Of a DNA stretch of 64,000 bases, positions 1 through 8,552 are shown piece by piece. Source of the DNA: Sphingobacterium multivorum (GTDB lineage: Bacteria; Bacteroidota; Bacteroidia; Sphingobacteriales; Sphingobacteriaceae); NCBI RefSeq assembly GCF_039511225.1, contig NZ_CP154261.1, positions 3,100,001 to 3,164,000 of the forward strand, read 5' to 3'. The notes beneath the pieces are model-generated. The model made no database searches and was not told the origin of the DNA. It was given only the letters and a program-made list of their open reading frames with translations. Made by a program: the position numbers and the translations under genes. Position 1 is the first letter of the stretch. Every line of letters begins with the position of its first letter.

Positions 1-1100
1 GGGACACCGTTGGTTTGACCTTCTAAAGACAAGTAAACCCTTCGATCCGAAATATTGCCGATTTCCGATGCAGCAAGTGTGGCATAATCCAAAGGCAAAG
101 CGATTGACTGTCCGTGAAAGCTACCGCCACTAATGGTTAGTTCGTCATTAATGATCACAGGATTATCGGTCACTGCATTTATTTCGATTTCTATGGTCTC
201 CTTCAAATGAAGCCAAGCATTGCGTGATGCTCCGTGGACTTGAGGGATACAGCGCAAAGAATAAGGATCTTGTACGCGGGAACAGTCTTTGTGGCTTTCC
301 AAAATGGCTGAGCCATGAAGCATGTTAAAAATGCTTGCAGCAACATAACGGTTTCCGGCATGCGGGCGTAATTGATGTAATTCAGTAAAAAATGGTTTTA
401 TTGAGCCATTTAAACCTTCAATCATTAAGGTCGCAATAATATCAGCATTCTGAAGTACACGATTTAACTCAGCAACAGCCATCACAGCATGGGCTGCCAT
501 AAATTGAGTTCCATTGATCAAAGCCAGACCTTCTTTTGCGCCCAAGTGTACCGGAGCCATACCATATTTTTCCAAAACGGTAGCTGTTTCCATAATTTCC
601 CCTTCTACGTTGACTTTTCCTAAGCCAATCAAGGGTAAAAATAAATGTGACAATGGCGCCAAATCACCCGATGCGCCGACAGAGCCTTGCTTAGGTACCA
701 CAGGAATGATATGGTTTTCGATATGCCAAATAATCCGTTCAATTGTCGCATACTGAACACCCGAAAATCCTTGAGAAAGCGCGTGAACTTTAAGAATAAG
801 CATCAATTTGGCCAAATCATTGGCGATAGGTTCGCCCATACCGACGGCATGACTTTTCAGAATATTTTCCTGTAACAGTTGCGTTTGATTTGCGTCAATA
901 AGTGTGGTACACAAGGGACCAAAACCGGTATTAATCCCATAGACAATCTCACCACGCTCGACTATTTTACGGACATAACTGGCGCTCTGCTCGATCTTAT
1001 TCTTGACTTCGGGTGATATTTCCCCCGTAACCGTTCCTTTTACTATGGCTAAGGCTATGGAGCATGTTAGCTGCCCACTGCCGTATAAAAATTTTTCCAT
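1..1100 (-). CDS. hutH: Histidine ammonia-lyase, C-terminus cut by window edge
   Basis: Deaminates L-histidine to trans-urocanate, the first step of histidine degradation, in the cytoplasm. Reading the minus strand from the ATG at 1100-1098 gives an open frame of 366 codons that runs off the left edge without a stop; the family is usually about 500 residues, so roughly the last quarter is missing. The Ala-Ser-Gly triplet that cyclises to the MIO electrophile lies at residues 143-145 in the context SVGASGDLAPLSHL, exactly where the family has it. Further on, the frame shows NGTQFMAAHA and, near the edge, SGGSFHGQ, also family hallmarks. Phenylalanine or tyrosine ammonia-lyases share the MIO fold, so the substrate is inferred from overall similarity. 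It is divergent from a LysR gene 77 bp away. Whether other hut genes follow cannot be seen. Confidence 0.93.
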   Translation of the reverse strand, partial: MEKFLYGSGQLTCSIALAIVKGTVTGEISPEVKNKIEQSASYVRKIVERGEIVYGINTGFGPLCTTLIDANQTQLLQENILKSHAVGMGEPIANDLAKLMLILKVHALSQGFSGVQYATIERIIWHIENHIIPVVPKQGSVGASGDLAPLSHLFLPLIGLGKVNVEGEIMETATVLEKYGMAPVHLGAKEGLALINGTQFMAAHAVMAVAELNRVLQNADIIATLMIEGLNGSIKPFFTELHQLRPHAGNRYVAASIFNMLHGSAILESHKDCSRVQDPYSLRCIPQVHGASRNAWLHLKETIEIEINAVTDNPVIINDELTISGGSFHGQSIALPLDYATLAASEIGNISDRRVYLSLEGQTNGV

Positions 1101-1131
1101 CTTCCTATCTGCTTTACTCAAATGTACTTGC

Positions 1132-1189
1132 TATATTTGATAATTAGAAATACCATTTTTATCATCAATTGATAACCATGAATTATCAA
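1132..1189. promoter_or_regulatory. Divergent hutH / LysR control region with repeated TTGATAA sites
   Basis: Four copies of the heptamer TTGATAA or its complement occur in 53 bp: TTGATAA at 1137-1143, TTATCA at 1159-1164, TTGATAA at 1169-1175 and TTATCAA at 1183-1189. The middle two form an inverted repeat with a 5-bp spacer. The first copy overlaps a TATATTTG box (1132-1139), which fits the Bacteroidota -7 consensus TAnnTTTG for the rightward LysR gene. This is seen directly; that LysR binds here is inference from the usual habit of LysR proteins of binding dyads in the divergent spacer. Confidence 0.5.
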
Positions 1190-2089
1190 ATAGAACTAAG
1201 ACACTTACTGTATTTTAAAGTATTGGCAGAAGAGCTGCATTTTAGAAGGGCTGCCGAAAAATTGTTTATTGCGCAGCCGGGCTTGAGCAGACAAATTAAG
1301 CAGCTGGAGGAATCCTATGGCGTAGCACTTTTTGAGCGTAATAAGCGAAATGTTCAAATGACGGAAGCTGGGATCTATCTCTTTGAGGAGGTGAAAGAAC
1401 TCTTTAGGCACTTGGATCAGATTGAAACTCAACTTCAAAGCTTTGCCAATGGTAAAATAAGTACCTTAAAGCTGGGGTTTATTGGGTCGGCTGTTCAGAC
1501 CATCCTGCCGGAACTACTGCTCAATTTAAAACAGCAGCAGCCAGATATTGAGTTAGCACTTCACGAACTAGCGAATGAAACCCAGCTGGATCTGCTGGAG
1601 AAAAAAGAATTGGACTTAGGCTTTGTTCGTCTTTCGGAAACGCCACCTGGCTTATGTAGCCTGCCTATACATACCGAGCATTTTAGTCTCGTTTTACCTA
1701 ACGATCATCCCCTATTGAATTCGCCGAAAGCAAGTCTTGACGCCTTAAAAGATGAATCATTTATCTTATTTTCCAAAAACTATAGCCACTCTTATTATGA
1801 TCTCGTCATGAGTATCTTTAGTGATCATAAGTTTATCCCCAAAGTTACTTTGCGCACTGTGAATGCTTTGACCATTTTCAATATGGTTGCTCAGGGATTG
1901 GGTGTTGCCATTGTTCCTTCGTCTTTAAAGAACGGATACCATGTTGATGTCACCTTCCTTGAATTGAACGGTTTACCGCAACGAACAACGCTCTCTCTAG
2001 TTTGGAATGCACAAAATCGCAACCCGGGTATTCCATTGGTCACCCAGATCATCACTTCGCAGGTTAAAAACGGATATAATACGGCCTAA
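1178..2089 (+). CDS. LysR-family transcriptional regulator
   Basis: DNA-binding regulator with an N-terminal winged helix-turn-helix (about residues 4-63, with the typical FRRAAEKL...QPGLSRQIKQLEE pattern) and a C-terminal periplasmic-binding-protein-like effector domain (about 90-300). Length near 303 residues is normal. A TTG 9 bp upstream would extend the frame by three residues, but the ATG at 1178 is preferred. The gene is transcribed away from hutH, and LysR regulators commonly control the divergent neighbour, so control of histidine breakdown is a reasonable guess; histidine genes are more often controlled by HutC-type (GntR) repressors, so this would be a less common arrangement. The effector is unknown. 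Confidence 0.9.
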   Translation: MNYQIELRHLLYFKVLAEELHFRRAAEKLFIAQPGLSRQIKQLEESYGVALFERNKRNVQMTEAGIYLFEEVKELFRHLDQIETQLQSFANGKISTLKLGFIGSAVQTILPELLLNLKQQQPDIELALHELANETQLDLLEKKELDLGFVRLSETPPGLCSLPIHTEHFSLVLPNDHPLLNSPKASLDALKDESFILFSKNYSHSYYDLVMSIFSDHKFIPKVTLRTVNALTIFNMVAQGLGVAIVPSSLKNGYHVDVTFLELNGLPQRTTLSLVWNAQNRNPGIPLVTQIITSQVKNGYNTA

Positions 2090-2204
2090 GTCCTCGTTAA
2101 AAGAATGATAAATAAATTGTTCGGATAAGCTTGTTCCTGTATTGCATATCAGAAACAAATTTTCTAAGTTTGAAGTATTTACAAAACTTGATAAAAAACA
2201 AATT

Positions 2205-2495
2205 ATGATTTTAGAAGTAGCTGTATTGCAAATTATTGAAGGACAACAATCCAATTTTGAAAGAGATTATAAAACAGCTTGCCAGTATATTAGTGCGAGT
2301 AAAGGCTATATAACGCATTCACTACGTAAATGTATTGAGAAAGACAACCAGTACATTCTATTGGTCGAATGGGAAACTTTGGAAGACCATACCATCGGTT
2401 TCAGAGAATCGGCATTATTTAAGGAATGGGAAAAACTTTTACATCATTACTACGATCCGTTTCCAACAGTCGAACATTATGAAGTGTTAAAATAG
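2205..2495 (+). CDS. ABM-domain (antibiotic biosynthesis monooxygenase-like) protein
   Basis: Small single-domain protein of 96 residues with the ferredoxin-like alpha/beta layout of the ABM superfamily: an N-terminal strand (ILEVAVLQI), a helix with aromatic residues, a central LLVEWETLEDHTIGFRES strand-turn-helix segment and a C-terminal YDPFPTVEHYEV strand. The family contains cofactor-free monooxygenases, haem-degrading enzymes and many proteins of unknown role, usually dimeric and cytoplasmic. The frame stays open to 2142, but the ATG at 2205 is chosen because the preceding 21 residues are not domain-like and the domain begins right at this Met. The next gene, luxS, has its own promoter-like box, so this is probably a single-gene unit. 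Substrate unknown. Confidence 0.72.
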   Translation: MILEVAVLQIIEGQQSNFERDYKTACQYISASKGYITHSLRKCIEKDNQYILLVEWETLEDHTIGFRESALFKEWEKLLHHYYDPFPTVEHYEVLK

Positions 2496-2528
2496 TAGTT
2501 TTATCGTCCTTTTTCTATAATAATCTAG

Positions 2529-2536
2529 TATCTTTG
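2529..2536 (+). promoter_or_regulatory. Probable -7 box of luxS
   Basis: TATCTTTG matches the Bacteroidota housekeeping -7 consensus TAnnTTTG and lies 69 bp before the luxS start. No clean TTTG is visible at the -33 position, so the assignment rests on one box. Confidence 0.4.
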
Positions 2537-2605
2537 TAGAAATTTTTGATATTCAACTTTTAACCCCTGTAGCGTCGCAAGCGTTACAGCTTTGAACAGA
2601 ACAAG

Positions 2606-3112
2606 ATGTACACAAAAGAAAAAGCAAAAGTAAATAGTTTTACGGTAGATCATACCAAATTAAAACAAGGGATCTACGCTAAAGCTTCTACCACCAATAA
2701 CAGCAATGTTGAAAGTTACACAACTTACGACATTCGCATGATCAGACCGAATTCTCCTGAGCGTATGCTATCACCTGAAGTCATGCATACCTTAGAGCAT
2801 TGTTTTGCAACAGAAATTAGAACCATCTTAGGTGATGAGGTTATTTATGTTGGACCAATGGGCTGTTGCACGGGATTTTATGTTGTATTGGCTGGAACAG
2901 CGAGAACTCCTCAGAACTTGGCGGAATTGATGAAAGAAGTATTAGAAACTATTCTTACAGAAGGATACGAGGTGCCTTTCCAAAATCCGATTAGTTGCGG
3001 AAACTATACTTTCATGGATTTTCCTACCTCAAAACAGGCTTGTGTTAATTTCTTAAATCTAATAACTGCCGGAGAGTTGGCTTTTGAGTATCCATATATT
3101 GAAGAAAACTAA
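2606..3112 (+). CDS. luxS: S-ribosylhomocysteine lyase LuxS
   Basis: Cleaves S-ribosylhomocysteine to homocysteine and DPD, the precursor of AI-2. The protein (168 residues, normal length) opens with the family signature SFTVDHT at residues 11-17. The metal-binding HTLEH motif is at 61-65 (His61 and His65 as ligands, Glu64 as catalytic base), the catalytic Cys is Cys87 in GPMGCCTGF, and the third metal ligand is Cys131 in ISCGNY. The residue after the catalytic Cys, usually Arg in the GCRTG motif, is a second Cys here. The stop codon touches the ATG of the following nucleosidase, so the two consecutive enzymes of S-adenosylhomocysteine detoxification are translationally linked. LuxS is present in only part of the Bacteroidota; whether it serves signalling or only methyl-cycle recycling cannot be told from sequence. 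Confidence 0.96.
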   Translation: MYTKEKAKVNSFTVDHTKLKQGIYAKASTTNNSNVESYTTYDIRMIRPNSPERMLSPEVMHTLEHCFATEIRTILGDEVIYVGPMGCCTGFYVVLAGTARTPQNLAELMKEVLETILTEGYEVPFQNPISCGNYTFMDFPTSKQACVNFLNLITAGELAFEYPYIEEN

Positions 3113-3754
3113 ATGATCCTGAATAAAGATATTGAAACGATTATATTGGTAGCAAATAAAAATGAGCTGTCTTTTAATCCGACAAGTAAATCGACTTTTG
3201 TCTACGAAATTGGTGTAGGTAAAGTAAATGCTCTCCTAGCCGTTGCTACGCTTTATGAAGACATCAAAGCTTTAGGGATCAATCCTGTTCTTCTCAATGT
3301 GGGCACTGTGGGCTGTACAAGACATCCGATAGGACATGTCCTTTATCCGGCATACTATGCGCAAGGAGACGCGTATACAGATGGATTTTTTCTGGAAAAC
3401 ACCTTGTTTTTTAAAGGACAAGGGATCTTGGAATCCATTTCACGCGATGAATTTCGTTACGAAGATGCACTTTTGACATCGGATCGTTTTATCAATGTAA
3501 ATACGGCTTTTTATCAGGATATCAAACATTTTAATCCTCTGGCATTTGATATGGAATCTTATGCCCTAGCGAATTTCTGTTTTCAAAAAAATCTCACCTT
3601 TCATAGCATTAAAATTGTTTCAGACAATTGTGATGGTACCGTTAAAGATTGGGAAAGCATTTTAGGGGAAATTTCGGGGAGATTGGGAGACATCCTCGAT
3701 CAATTTATGAAAAAATTGAATCGCGAAAAAGCTGCTGCTGTCCCTATATCGTAA
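3113..3754 (+). CDS. MTA/SAH nucleosidase-like protein
   Basis: Predicted nucleosidase of the PNP/UDP superfamily (MTAN, Pfs) that removes adenine from S-adenosylhomocysteine and methylthioadenosine. Visible signatures are the glycine-rich LLNVGTVGC segment, the DMESYA motif that places the ribose-binding Glu, and a late VSDNCDG segment corresponding to the catalytic-Asp region (SDxAD in the classic enzyme). The protein is 213 residues, a little shorter than the usual 230. It begins at the base after the luxS stop codon, and its product S-ribosylhomocysteine is the LuxS substrate, which strongly supports the role. The sequence is divergent from enterobacterial MtnN, so futalosine hydrolase or another nucleosidase remains possible, but the luxS linkage argues against it. 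A strong terminator follows. Confidence 0.82.
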   Translation: MILNKDIETIILVANKNELSFNPTSKSTFVYEIGVGKVNALLAVATLYEDIKALGINPVLLNVGTVGCTRHPIGHVLYPAYYAQGDAYTDGFFLENTLFFKGQGILESISRDEFRYEDALLTSDRFINVNTAFYQDIKHFNPLAFDMESYALANFCFQKNLTFHSIKIVSDNCDGTVKDWESILGEISGRLGDILDQFMKKLNREKAAAVPIS

Positions 3755-3768
3755 GCGAATGAGATCAC

Positions 3769-3799
3769 AAAAAGACCTGTAGAAATAGAGGTCTTTTTT
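3769..3799 (+). terminator. Intrinsic terminator after luxS operon
   Basis: A 10-bp perfect stem (AAAAAGACCT at 3769-3778 paired with AGGTCTTTTT at 3789-3798) with a 10-nt loop, ending in a run of six T. It closes the luxS-nucleosidase unit 15 bp after its stop. Confidence 0.88.
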
Positions 3800-4010
3800 G
3801 TTGCTATTTGGGATGTACCGCTGCCCATATTCCCCAGTTCTGTTCCAATAAACTACCTTTTTCTTTCTTCAACAGCTGCCCCTACCGTCCTTCTAATTTG
3901 AATTTATCGAAACTATTCTTCGCCGAGGTTGTTCAGATAGTGGATGACAAGCCCATCGTTATAGTCAATATAACTCTTCCACACTGCAAATAAATCGATC
4001 TAATATTCTT

Positions 4011-6194
4011 ATGAAGAAAAAAAAGAAAATAATAATTTCAAATAGACTGCCGATACAAATAGAACGAAAAAAAGAAAAATTAATCATCAAGCCGAGTGCG
4101 GGTGGACTTGCAACTGGGTTAAACTCCGCTTTTGATAGCGACGAAATACTCTGGGTTGGCTGGCCGGGAATCGTTCCGAAAGATGCAGAGGAAAAAGAAA
4201 AGATTGTTGAGCTTCTCGAACCGATGAGCTTACTTCCTGTTTTCTTATCAAAAGATGAAATCCGCAATTTCTACGAAGGTTATTCCAATGAGGTCCTTTG
4301 GCCTATCTGTCACTATCAGCCTAGCTACATTCATTTTGATCGCGAATATTGGTCTACGTATGTCACAGTGAATAAAAAATTTTGTGAAGCCGCTCTTTCC
4401 ATCGATCAACTTTCGGATTTTATCTGGGTGCAGGATTATCAGCTTATGCTGCTCCCGCAACTGCTGCGTGCAGCAAACCAAACACTCAACATCGGATATT
4501 TTCACCATATCCCCTTTCCTTCTGAAGAGCTCTTTATGAACATTCCGCAACGTAAAGAATTGGTCGAAGGTTTATTGGGTGCGGATCTCATCGGATTTCA
4601 TACGTTCGCTGATAGCCAGAACTTTCTAAACGCCTGCAAAAAAATACTGCATGTATCATCTGGTTATAATCAGCTGAAATATAAAGATCGCCATATCTTT
4701 GTGGAATCCTTTCCGATGGGCATTGATTTTGATAAATTCGTCCAAGTCAGCCATCAACCAAAAATTCAATCCATTGCAAGCCAATTTCGAAGCCACTTTC
4801 CCGACCAGAAGATTATTATATCGGTCGACAGGCTCGATTATAGCAAAGGGATATTAGAGCGATTACGTGCTTTTCTCACCTTCCTTGAAAAATACCCCGA
4901 ATGGCATACAAAAGTTGTCTTATATATGCTTATCGTGCCCTCCAGGGATAAAGTGTCGCAATATAAGAAGCTGAAAGACGAGATTAACCGAAAGGTGAGT
5001 GAAATCAATTCCATTTATGGAAATTTAAGCTGGACGCCAGTATTATATTTTTACAAATCACTTCCATTCGAAGAGCTGGTTGGATTATATGTTGCATCTG
5101 ATATCTGTATGATTACATCGACGCGCGATGGGATGAATCTTGTCAGTAAAGAATACATCGCCAGTAAAACGTTATCAAAAGGTGTGTTGATTTTAAGTGA
5201 GTTTGCGGGCGCTTCCAAAGAACTTGTTGACGCCTTGATTATTAACCCCTATAATCGAACGGAAACTGCCGACAGTATTTACCAAGCGCTTAAAATGCCG
5301 CCCGAAGAAATTCAGGAACGTACCGATGCCAATATTCAGATTATACAGAAGTTTAATGTACAGCATTGGGTGCAACTATTTACCAATCGCCTGGCTGAAA
5401 CCAAAGCCATCCAGCGTGATGAATGGGCAAGGCGGATTTCAGATAAAGTGTTCAGTAGTATTTCGGAACGATACAGTAAAAGCAGCAACAGGCTCTTTTT
5501 CCTGGATTATGACGGCACTTTGGTCAAATTCCAGAACCACGCCCAAAAAGCAACTCCGACGACCTTATTGTACAACCTCTTAGATAATATCATTTCAGAC
5601 CCACTTAATACCTTGGTCATCATAAGCGGGCGCTCGCAAGAAAGCTTATCGTCTTGGTTTGACGGTCGGTCTTACTATTTGGTTGCCGAACATGGCATTT
5701 GGTCAAATTTCCCAAATTTCAACTGGTCATATAAAAAAGGACTGGCACTTCACTGGATGCCCGAAGTAAAAAAATTGATGGAAAAATTAGCCGACCAGAC
5801 CCCCGGCGCATTTATTGAGGTCAAGCCTTATTCGTTGGCCTGGCATTATAGAAAAGTAGAATTAGGCTTGGGCGAACTTAAAGCCACTGAATTAAAAGAG
5901 ATTTTAAACCCGATGCTGAATGATTATGGCTTACAGTTACTTGACGGAAATGCCGTCATTGAGGTTAAAAATACGGAAGTTAACAAAGGTAAAGCAGCAT
6001 TGGAAATCGCAGGTCATATAAAAGCAGATTTTATGTTGGCCATTGGCGACGACATTACCGATGAAGACCTATTCCGCTATCTTCCTCAATCGACGATAAG
6101 TATCAAAGTTGGTGGCAATAAATCTGCGGCAAAATATTATCTGGATGAACAAGAAGATGTTCTTCAATTTTTGAATCAACTTATCATAAAATAA
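4011..6194 (+). CDS. Bifunctional trehalose-6-phosphate synthase/phosphatase (OtsA-OtsB fusion)
   Basis: One 727-residue protein carrying both steps of trehalose synthesis. Residues about 5-470 are a GT20 glycosyltransferase (UDP- or ADP-glucose plus glucose-6-phosphate to trehalose-6-phosphate) with the family landmarks SAGGL..GL near the start, HHIPFPSEELF, GADLIGFHT, DRLDYSKGI and SRDGMNLVSKEY. Residues about 490-727 are a HAD-type trehalose-6-phosphate phosphatase with the nucleophile motif LDYDGT at about 498-503, a SGR motif in the middle and GDDITDEDLF as the metal-binding motif. Such fusions are common in Bacteroidota. The ATG at 4011 is followed at once by a Lys-rich stretch and then the GT20 strand IIISNRLP, typical of the family start. 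Its stop overlaps the start of the GH15 gene by one base. Trehalose is a compatible solute and stress protectant, in keeping with the neighbourhood to the right. Confidence 0.95.
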   Translation: MKKKKKIIISNRLPIQIERKKEKLIIKPSAGGLATGLNSAFDSDEILWVGWPGIVPKDAEEKEKIVELLEPMSLLPVFLSKDEIRNFYEGYSNEVLWPICHYQPSYIHFDREYWSTYVTVNKKFCEAALSIDQLSDFIWVQDYQLMLLPQLLRAANQTLNIGYFHHIPFPSEELFMNIPQRKELVEGLLGADLIGFHTFADSQNFLNACKKILHVSSGYNQLKYKDRHIFVESFPMGIDFDKFVQVSHQPKIQSIASQFRSHFPDQKIIISVDRLDYSKGILERLRAFLTFLEKYPEWHTKVVLYMLIVPSRDKVSQYKKLKDEINRKVSEINSIYGNLSWTPVLYFYKSLPFEELVGLYVASDICMITSTRDGMNLVSKEYIASKTLSKGVLILSEFAGASKELVDALIINPYNRTETADSIYQALKMPPEEIQERTDANIQIIQKFNVQHWVQLFTNRLAETKAIQRDEWARRISDKVFSSISERYSKSSNRLFFLDYDGTLVKFQNHAQKATPTTLLYNLLDNIISDPLNTLVIISGRSQESLSSWFDGRSYYLVAEHGIWSNFPNFNWSYKKGLALHWMPEVKKLMEKLADQTPGAFIEVKPYSLAWHYRKVELGLGELKATELKEILNPMLNDYGLQLLDGNAVIEVKNTEVNKGKAALEIAGHIKADFMLAIGDDITDEDLFRYLPQSTISIKVGGNKSAAKYYLDEQEDVLQFLNQLIIK

Positions 6195-8005
6195 TGAACG
6201 AAAATACAATGGAAAAAAGACATACCTATCAATCTGGAATCATTGGCAATTGTTCCTATATAGCGCATGTCGGTATGGATACCAATATATCTTGGCTGTG
6301 CTGGCCCTCTTTCGAAGATAGCTTTGTATTTGGCAGTATGCTCGACAAACAGCAAGGCGGGCGCTTCGAGATCAGCTCAGAGGAACCTATTGTCGAAACC
6401 AAGCAATATTACATCAAAAACTCCAACGTGCTCTGCACGGAAATCCACACAGCGTCCTATGCCTATCGTGTTACGGATTTTGCCCCTCGATTTGAACAAT
6501 TCGGACGATATTTTAAACCTTTGATGTTGGTCCGGAAGATCGAACCTTTATATGGGGCCCCCAGTGTAAACGTTAGGTGTCAGCCTACTGGCGACTATGG
6601 CCGATTGGCACTTAAACCAACCCGCGGAAGCAATCATATCCTGTATAGTAACGACCAGATCGGGGAACGAATTCGCCTTACTACGGATCTGCCCATTTCT
6701 CATTTCTTTCAAGAGGAGAGCTGGACCATCATCAGTGAGAATAAATACCTCGTATTGACCTATGATGCTGCTTTCGAATCGGCTATTGCAAGTACCTGCG
6801 AAGATTTCCTCCATAAGACAATTAGCTATTGGCAGCGATGGATTAAAAGATGTAGTATTCCCAACATCTATCAAACAGAAGTTATTCGATCCGCTTTGGT
6901 GCTAAAGCTCCATCAATATGAGGACACGGGAGCAATTATTGCAGCTTCAACAACAAGCTTGCCTGAGTACCCTGGTTCTGGCAGAAATTGGGATTACCGC
7001 TATTGCTGGGTACGGGATAGCTACTATGTATTAACGGCACTGACGCATATCGGTCAATTTGAAGAAATGGAAAGCTTTGCAAATTATATTGCCGGCATCA
7101 CACATCGTAATCCGGGAAGGCTTCAACCATTGTACGGTATTCTCGGCAATTCCGAACTTACGGAACATATTTTACCCTATCTAAAAGGATATCAGGAGAG
7201 TGGTCCAGTGCGGATCGGGAACCAGGCGTTTGAACATATCCAAAATGACGTCTATGGTCAGGCCATGATTGCATTGTTGCCTCTATTCACTGATCAGCGT
7301 TTTAAAATCCATGAAAACAAAAATGTCTTAGGTTGGGTGAATTTTATTCTGGAAAAAATAGAAGCCACAATCGAGGAAAAAGATGCTGGCATTTGGGAGT
7401 TCCGGAACTTTGCCAACCATCACTGCTATTCGAATCTTTTCCAATGGGTTGGATGCAAAGCTGCCCTATTAATTGCACGCCAAAATGGTTATCAGGATAT
7501 GGAGGATCGCGCGAATGTTCTCCTAAAAAAGGCAGAAGCTTACATTGAAGCCTGTTATGATGAAGAACGAAAAGTTTATCAAAACGCATTAGACAGCCGA
7601 AATTTAGATGCAAGCACCTTACAGCTTATTGTTATGGATTATCTTGACCCAAAGTCGGACCGTGCACGTGATCACCTCGAGATGCTGGAAAAAGAATTAA
7701 AAGGCGAAAATGGACTTTTTTATCGGTATAAGCATCAGGATGATTTTGGCCGCCCCAAATCCACGTTCTTGGTCTGTGCATTTTGGTATGTAGAAGCCTT
7801 AGCCTGCGTAGGGCGTGTGGAAGAAGCGAAAGAGATCCTCGAACGTTTGCTGACCTATAGCAATCACTTAGGTCTGTTCAGCGAAGATGTGACGGAAGAT
7901 AACGGCAGCCAATGGGGAAATTTCCCGCAAGCCTATAGTCACGTTGGATTGATGAATGCTGTTTACCGCCTAGCGATAAAATTGGATAAACCAATTTTTC
8001 ATTAA
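6194..8005 (+). CDS. Glycoside hydrolase family 15 (trehalase- or glucoamylase-like)
   Basis: An alpha-glucosidic hydrolase of 603 residues with the two-part GH15 build: an N-terminal beta-sandwich (about 1-200) beginning with the typical GIIGNCSYIAHVG..ISWLCWP, and an (alpha/alpha)6 barrel. Within the barrel I see GRNWDYRYCWVRDSYY, a GIWEFR segment that holds the likely acid Glu, and the closing NGSQWGNFPQAYSHVGL. There is no signal peptide, so it acts in the cytoplasm. The ATG shares one base with the TAA of the trehalose synthase gene, showing tight translational coupling. GH15 proteins in mycobacteria are trehalases, and the coupling to OtsAB makes trehalose the most likely substrate; glucoamylase or dextran hydrolase activity is the alternative. 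A second in-frame ATG sits five codons downstream. Confidence 0.9.
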   Translation: MNENTMEKRHTYQSGIIGNCSYIAHVGMDTNISWLCWPSFEDSFVFGSMLDKQQGGRFEISSEEPIVETKQYYIKNSNVLCTEIHTASYAYRVTDFAPRFEQFGRYFKPLMLVRKIEPLYGAPSVNVRCQPTGDYGRLALKPTRGSNHILYSNDQIGERIRLTTDLPISHFFQEESWTIISENKYLVLTYDAAFESAIASTCEDFLHKTISYWQRWIKRCSIPNIYQTEVIRSALVLKLHQYEDTGAIIAASTTSLPEYPGSGRNWDYRYCWVRDSYYVLTALTHIGQFEEMESFANYIAGITHRNPGRLQPLYGILGNSELTEHILPYLKGYQESGPVRIGNQAFEHIQNDVYGQAMIALLPLFTDQRFKIHENKNVLGWVNFILEKIEATIEEKDAGIWEFRNFANHHCYSNLFQWVGCKAALLIARQNGYQDMEDRANVLLKKAEAYIEACYDEERKVYQNALDSRNLDASTLQLIVMDYLDPKSDRARDHLEMLEKELKGENGLFYRYKHQDDFGRPKSTFLVCAFWYVEALACVGRVEEAKEILERLLTYSNHLGLFSEDVTEDNGSQWGNFPQAYSHVGLMNAVYRLAIKLDKPIFH

Positions 8006-8019
8006 CATAAAACAAACAT

Positions 8020-8050
8020 GAAGGTGTTAAAAAGTAAGGTTAACACCTTC
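8020..8050. terminator. Stem-loop between convergent genes
   Basis: A perfect 11-bp stem (GAAGGTGTTAA at 8020-8030 with TTAACACCTTC at 8040-8050) and a 9-nt loop, between the GH15 gene and the oppositely directed small gene. There is no long T-run on either side, so termination strength is uncertain, but the position between convergent ends fits a two-way terminator. Confidence 0.55.
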
Positions 8051-8096
8051 GGTTTGAGCATTCGAAAGCGCTATCGGTGCTTATATTTACAGGCGC

Positions 8097-8366
8097 TTAT
8101 ATTAAGGTCTGTTTGTAGCGATCAAAATGCTCACAGATTTCTTCCACCCCAATTTGTTTACCCATTAAATCTATAAAGCGATTTTTATACAATGAGAAAA
8201 TATATAATCCTGTTGCCAAGCTTCCCACCACAAAAATACCTTCCTGCTCGTTGCTTTTGACCAGTTTATTATTTAGATGACATTCCTTAAGCAATGGTAT
8301 ATCATAAGAAGACCACTTCCCCATTTTATCTTTTAGTACCAACCCAATATTTTTTGTTCCAGTCAT
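8097..8366 (-). CDS. Small protein of unknown function
   Basis: An 89-residue protein with no family I recognise. It is of mixed composition (Lys and Glu rich, with a central GIFVVGSLATGLYIFSLY segment that is hydrophobic but interrupted by polar residues) and has no signal peptide. The start is well supported: AAAGGAG lies nine bases before the ATG at 8366, a good Shine-Dalgarno match, which is not common in Bacteroidota. It stands alone between a stem-loop and the terminator of the next minus-strand gene. Confidence 0.6.
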   Translation of the reverse strand: MTGTKNIGLVLKDKMGKWSSYDIPLLKECHLNNKLVKSNEQEGIFVVGSLATGLYIFSLYKNRFIDLMGKQIGVEEICEHFDRYKQTLI

Positions 8367-8486
8367 CGTAATTTGCTCCTTTCTTAAAAAGGGAACATCG
8401 CTAATTGTCTAAATGTTTGCATCATTTGCTGATTTCCAGCAAAAATGCGTCTTTTATACACAGTATCAAGTATAAACACGTTATAT

Positions 8487-8530
8487 AAAAAAAGCATGTT
8501 TCCACCATTATGGTTTGAAAACATGCTTTT
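8487..8530 (-). terminator. Intrinsic terminator of the beta-barrel gene
   Basis: Arms AAAAGCATGTTT (8490-8501) and AAACATGCTTTT (8519-8530) pair perfectly over 12 bp. Read on the minus strand the hairpin is followed by seven T (8493-8487). It lies 22 bp beyond the stop of the beta-barrel gene. Confidence 0.88.
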
Positions 8531-8552
8531 ATTAAGTCTGTACGAGATTAAT

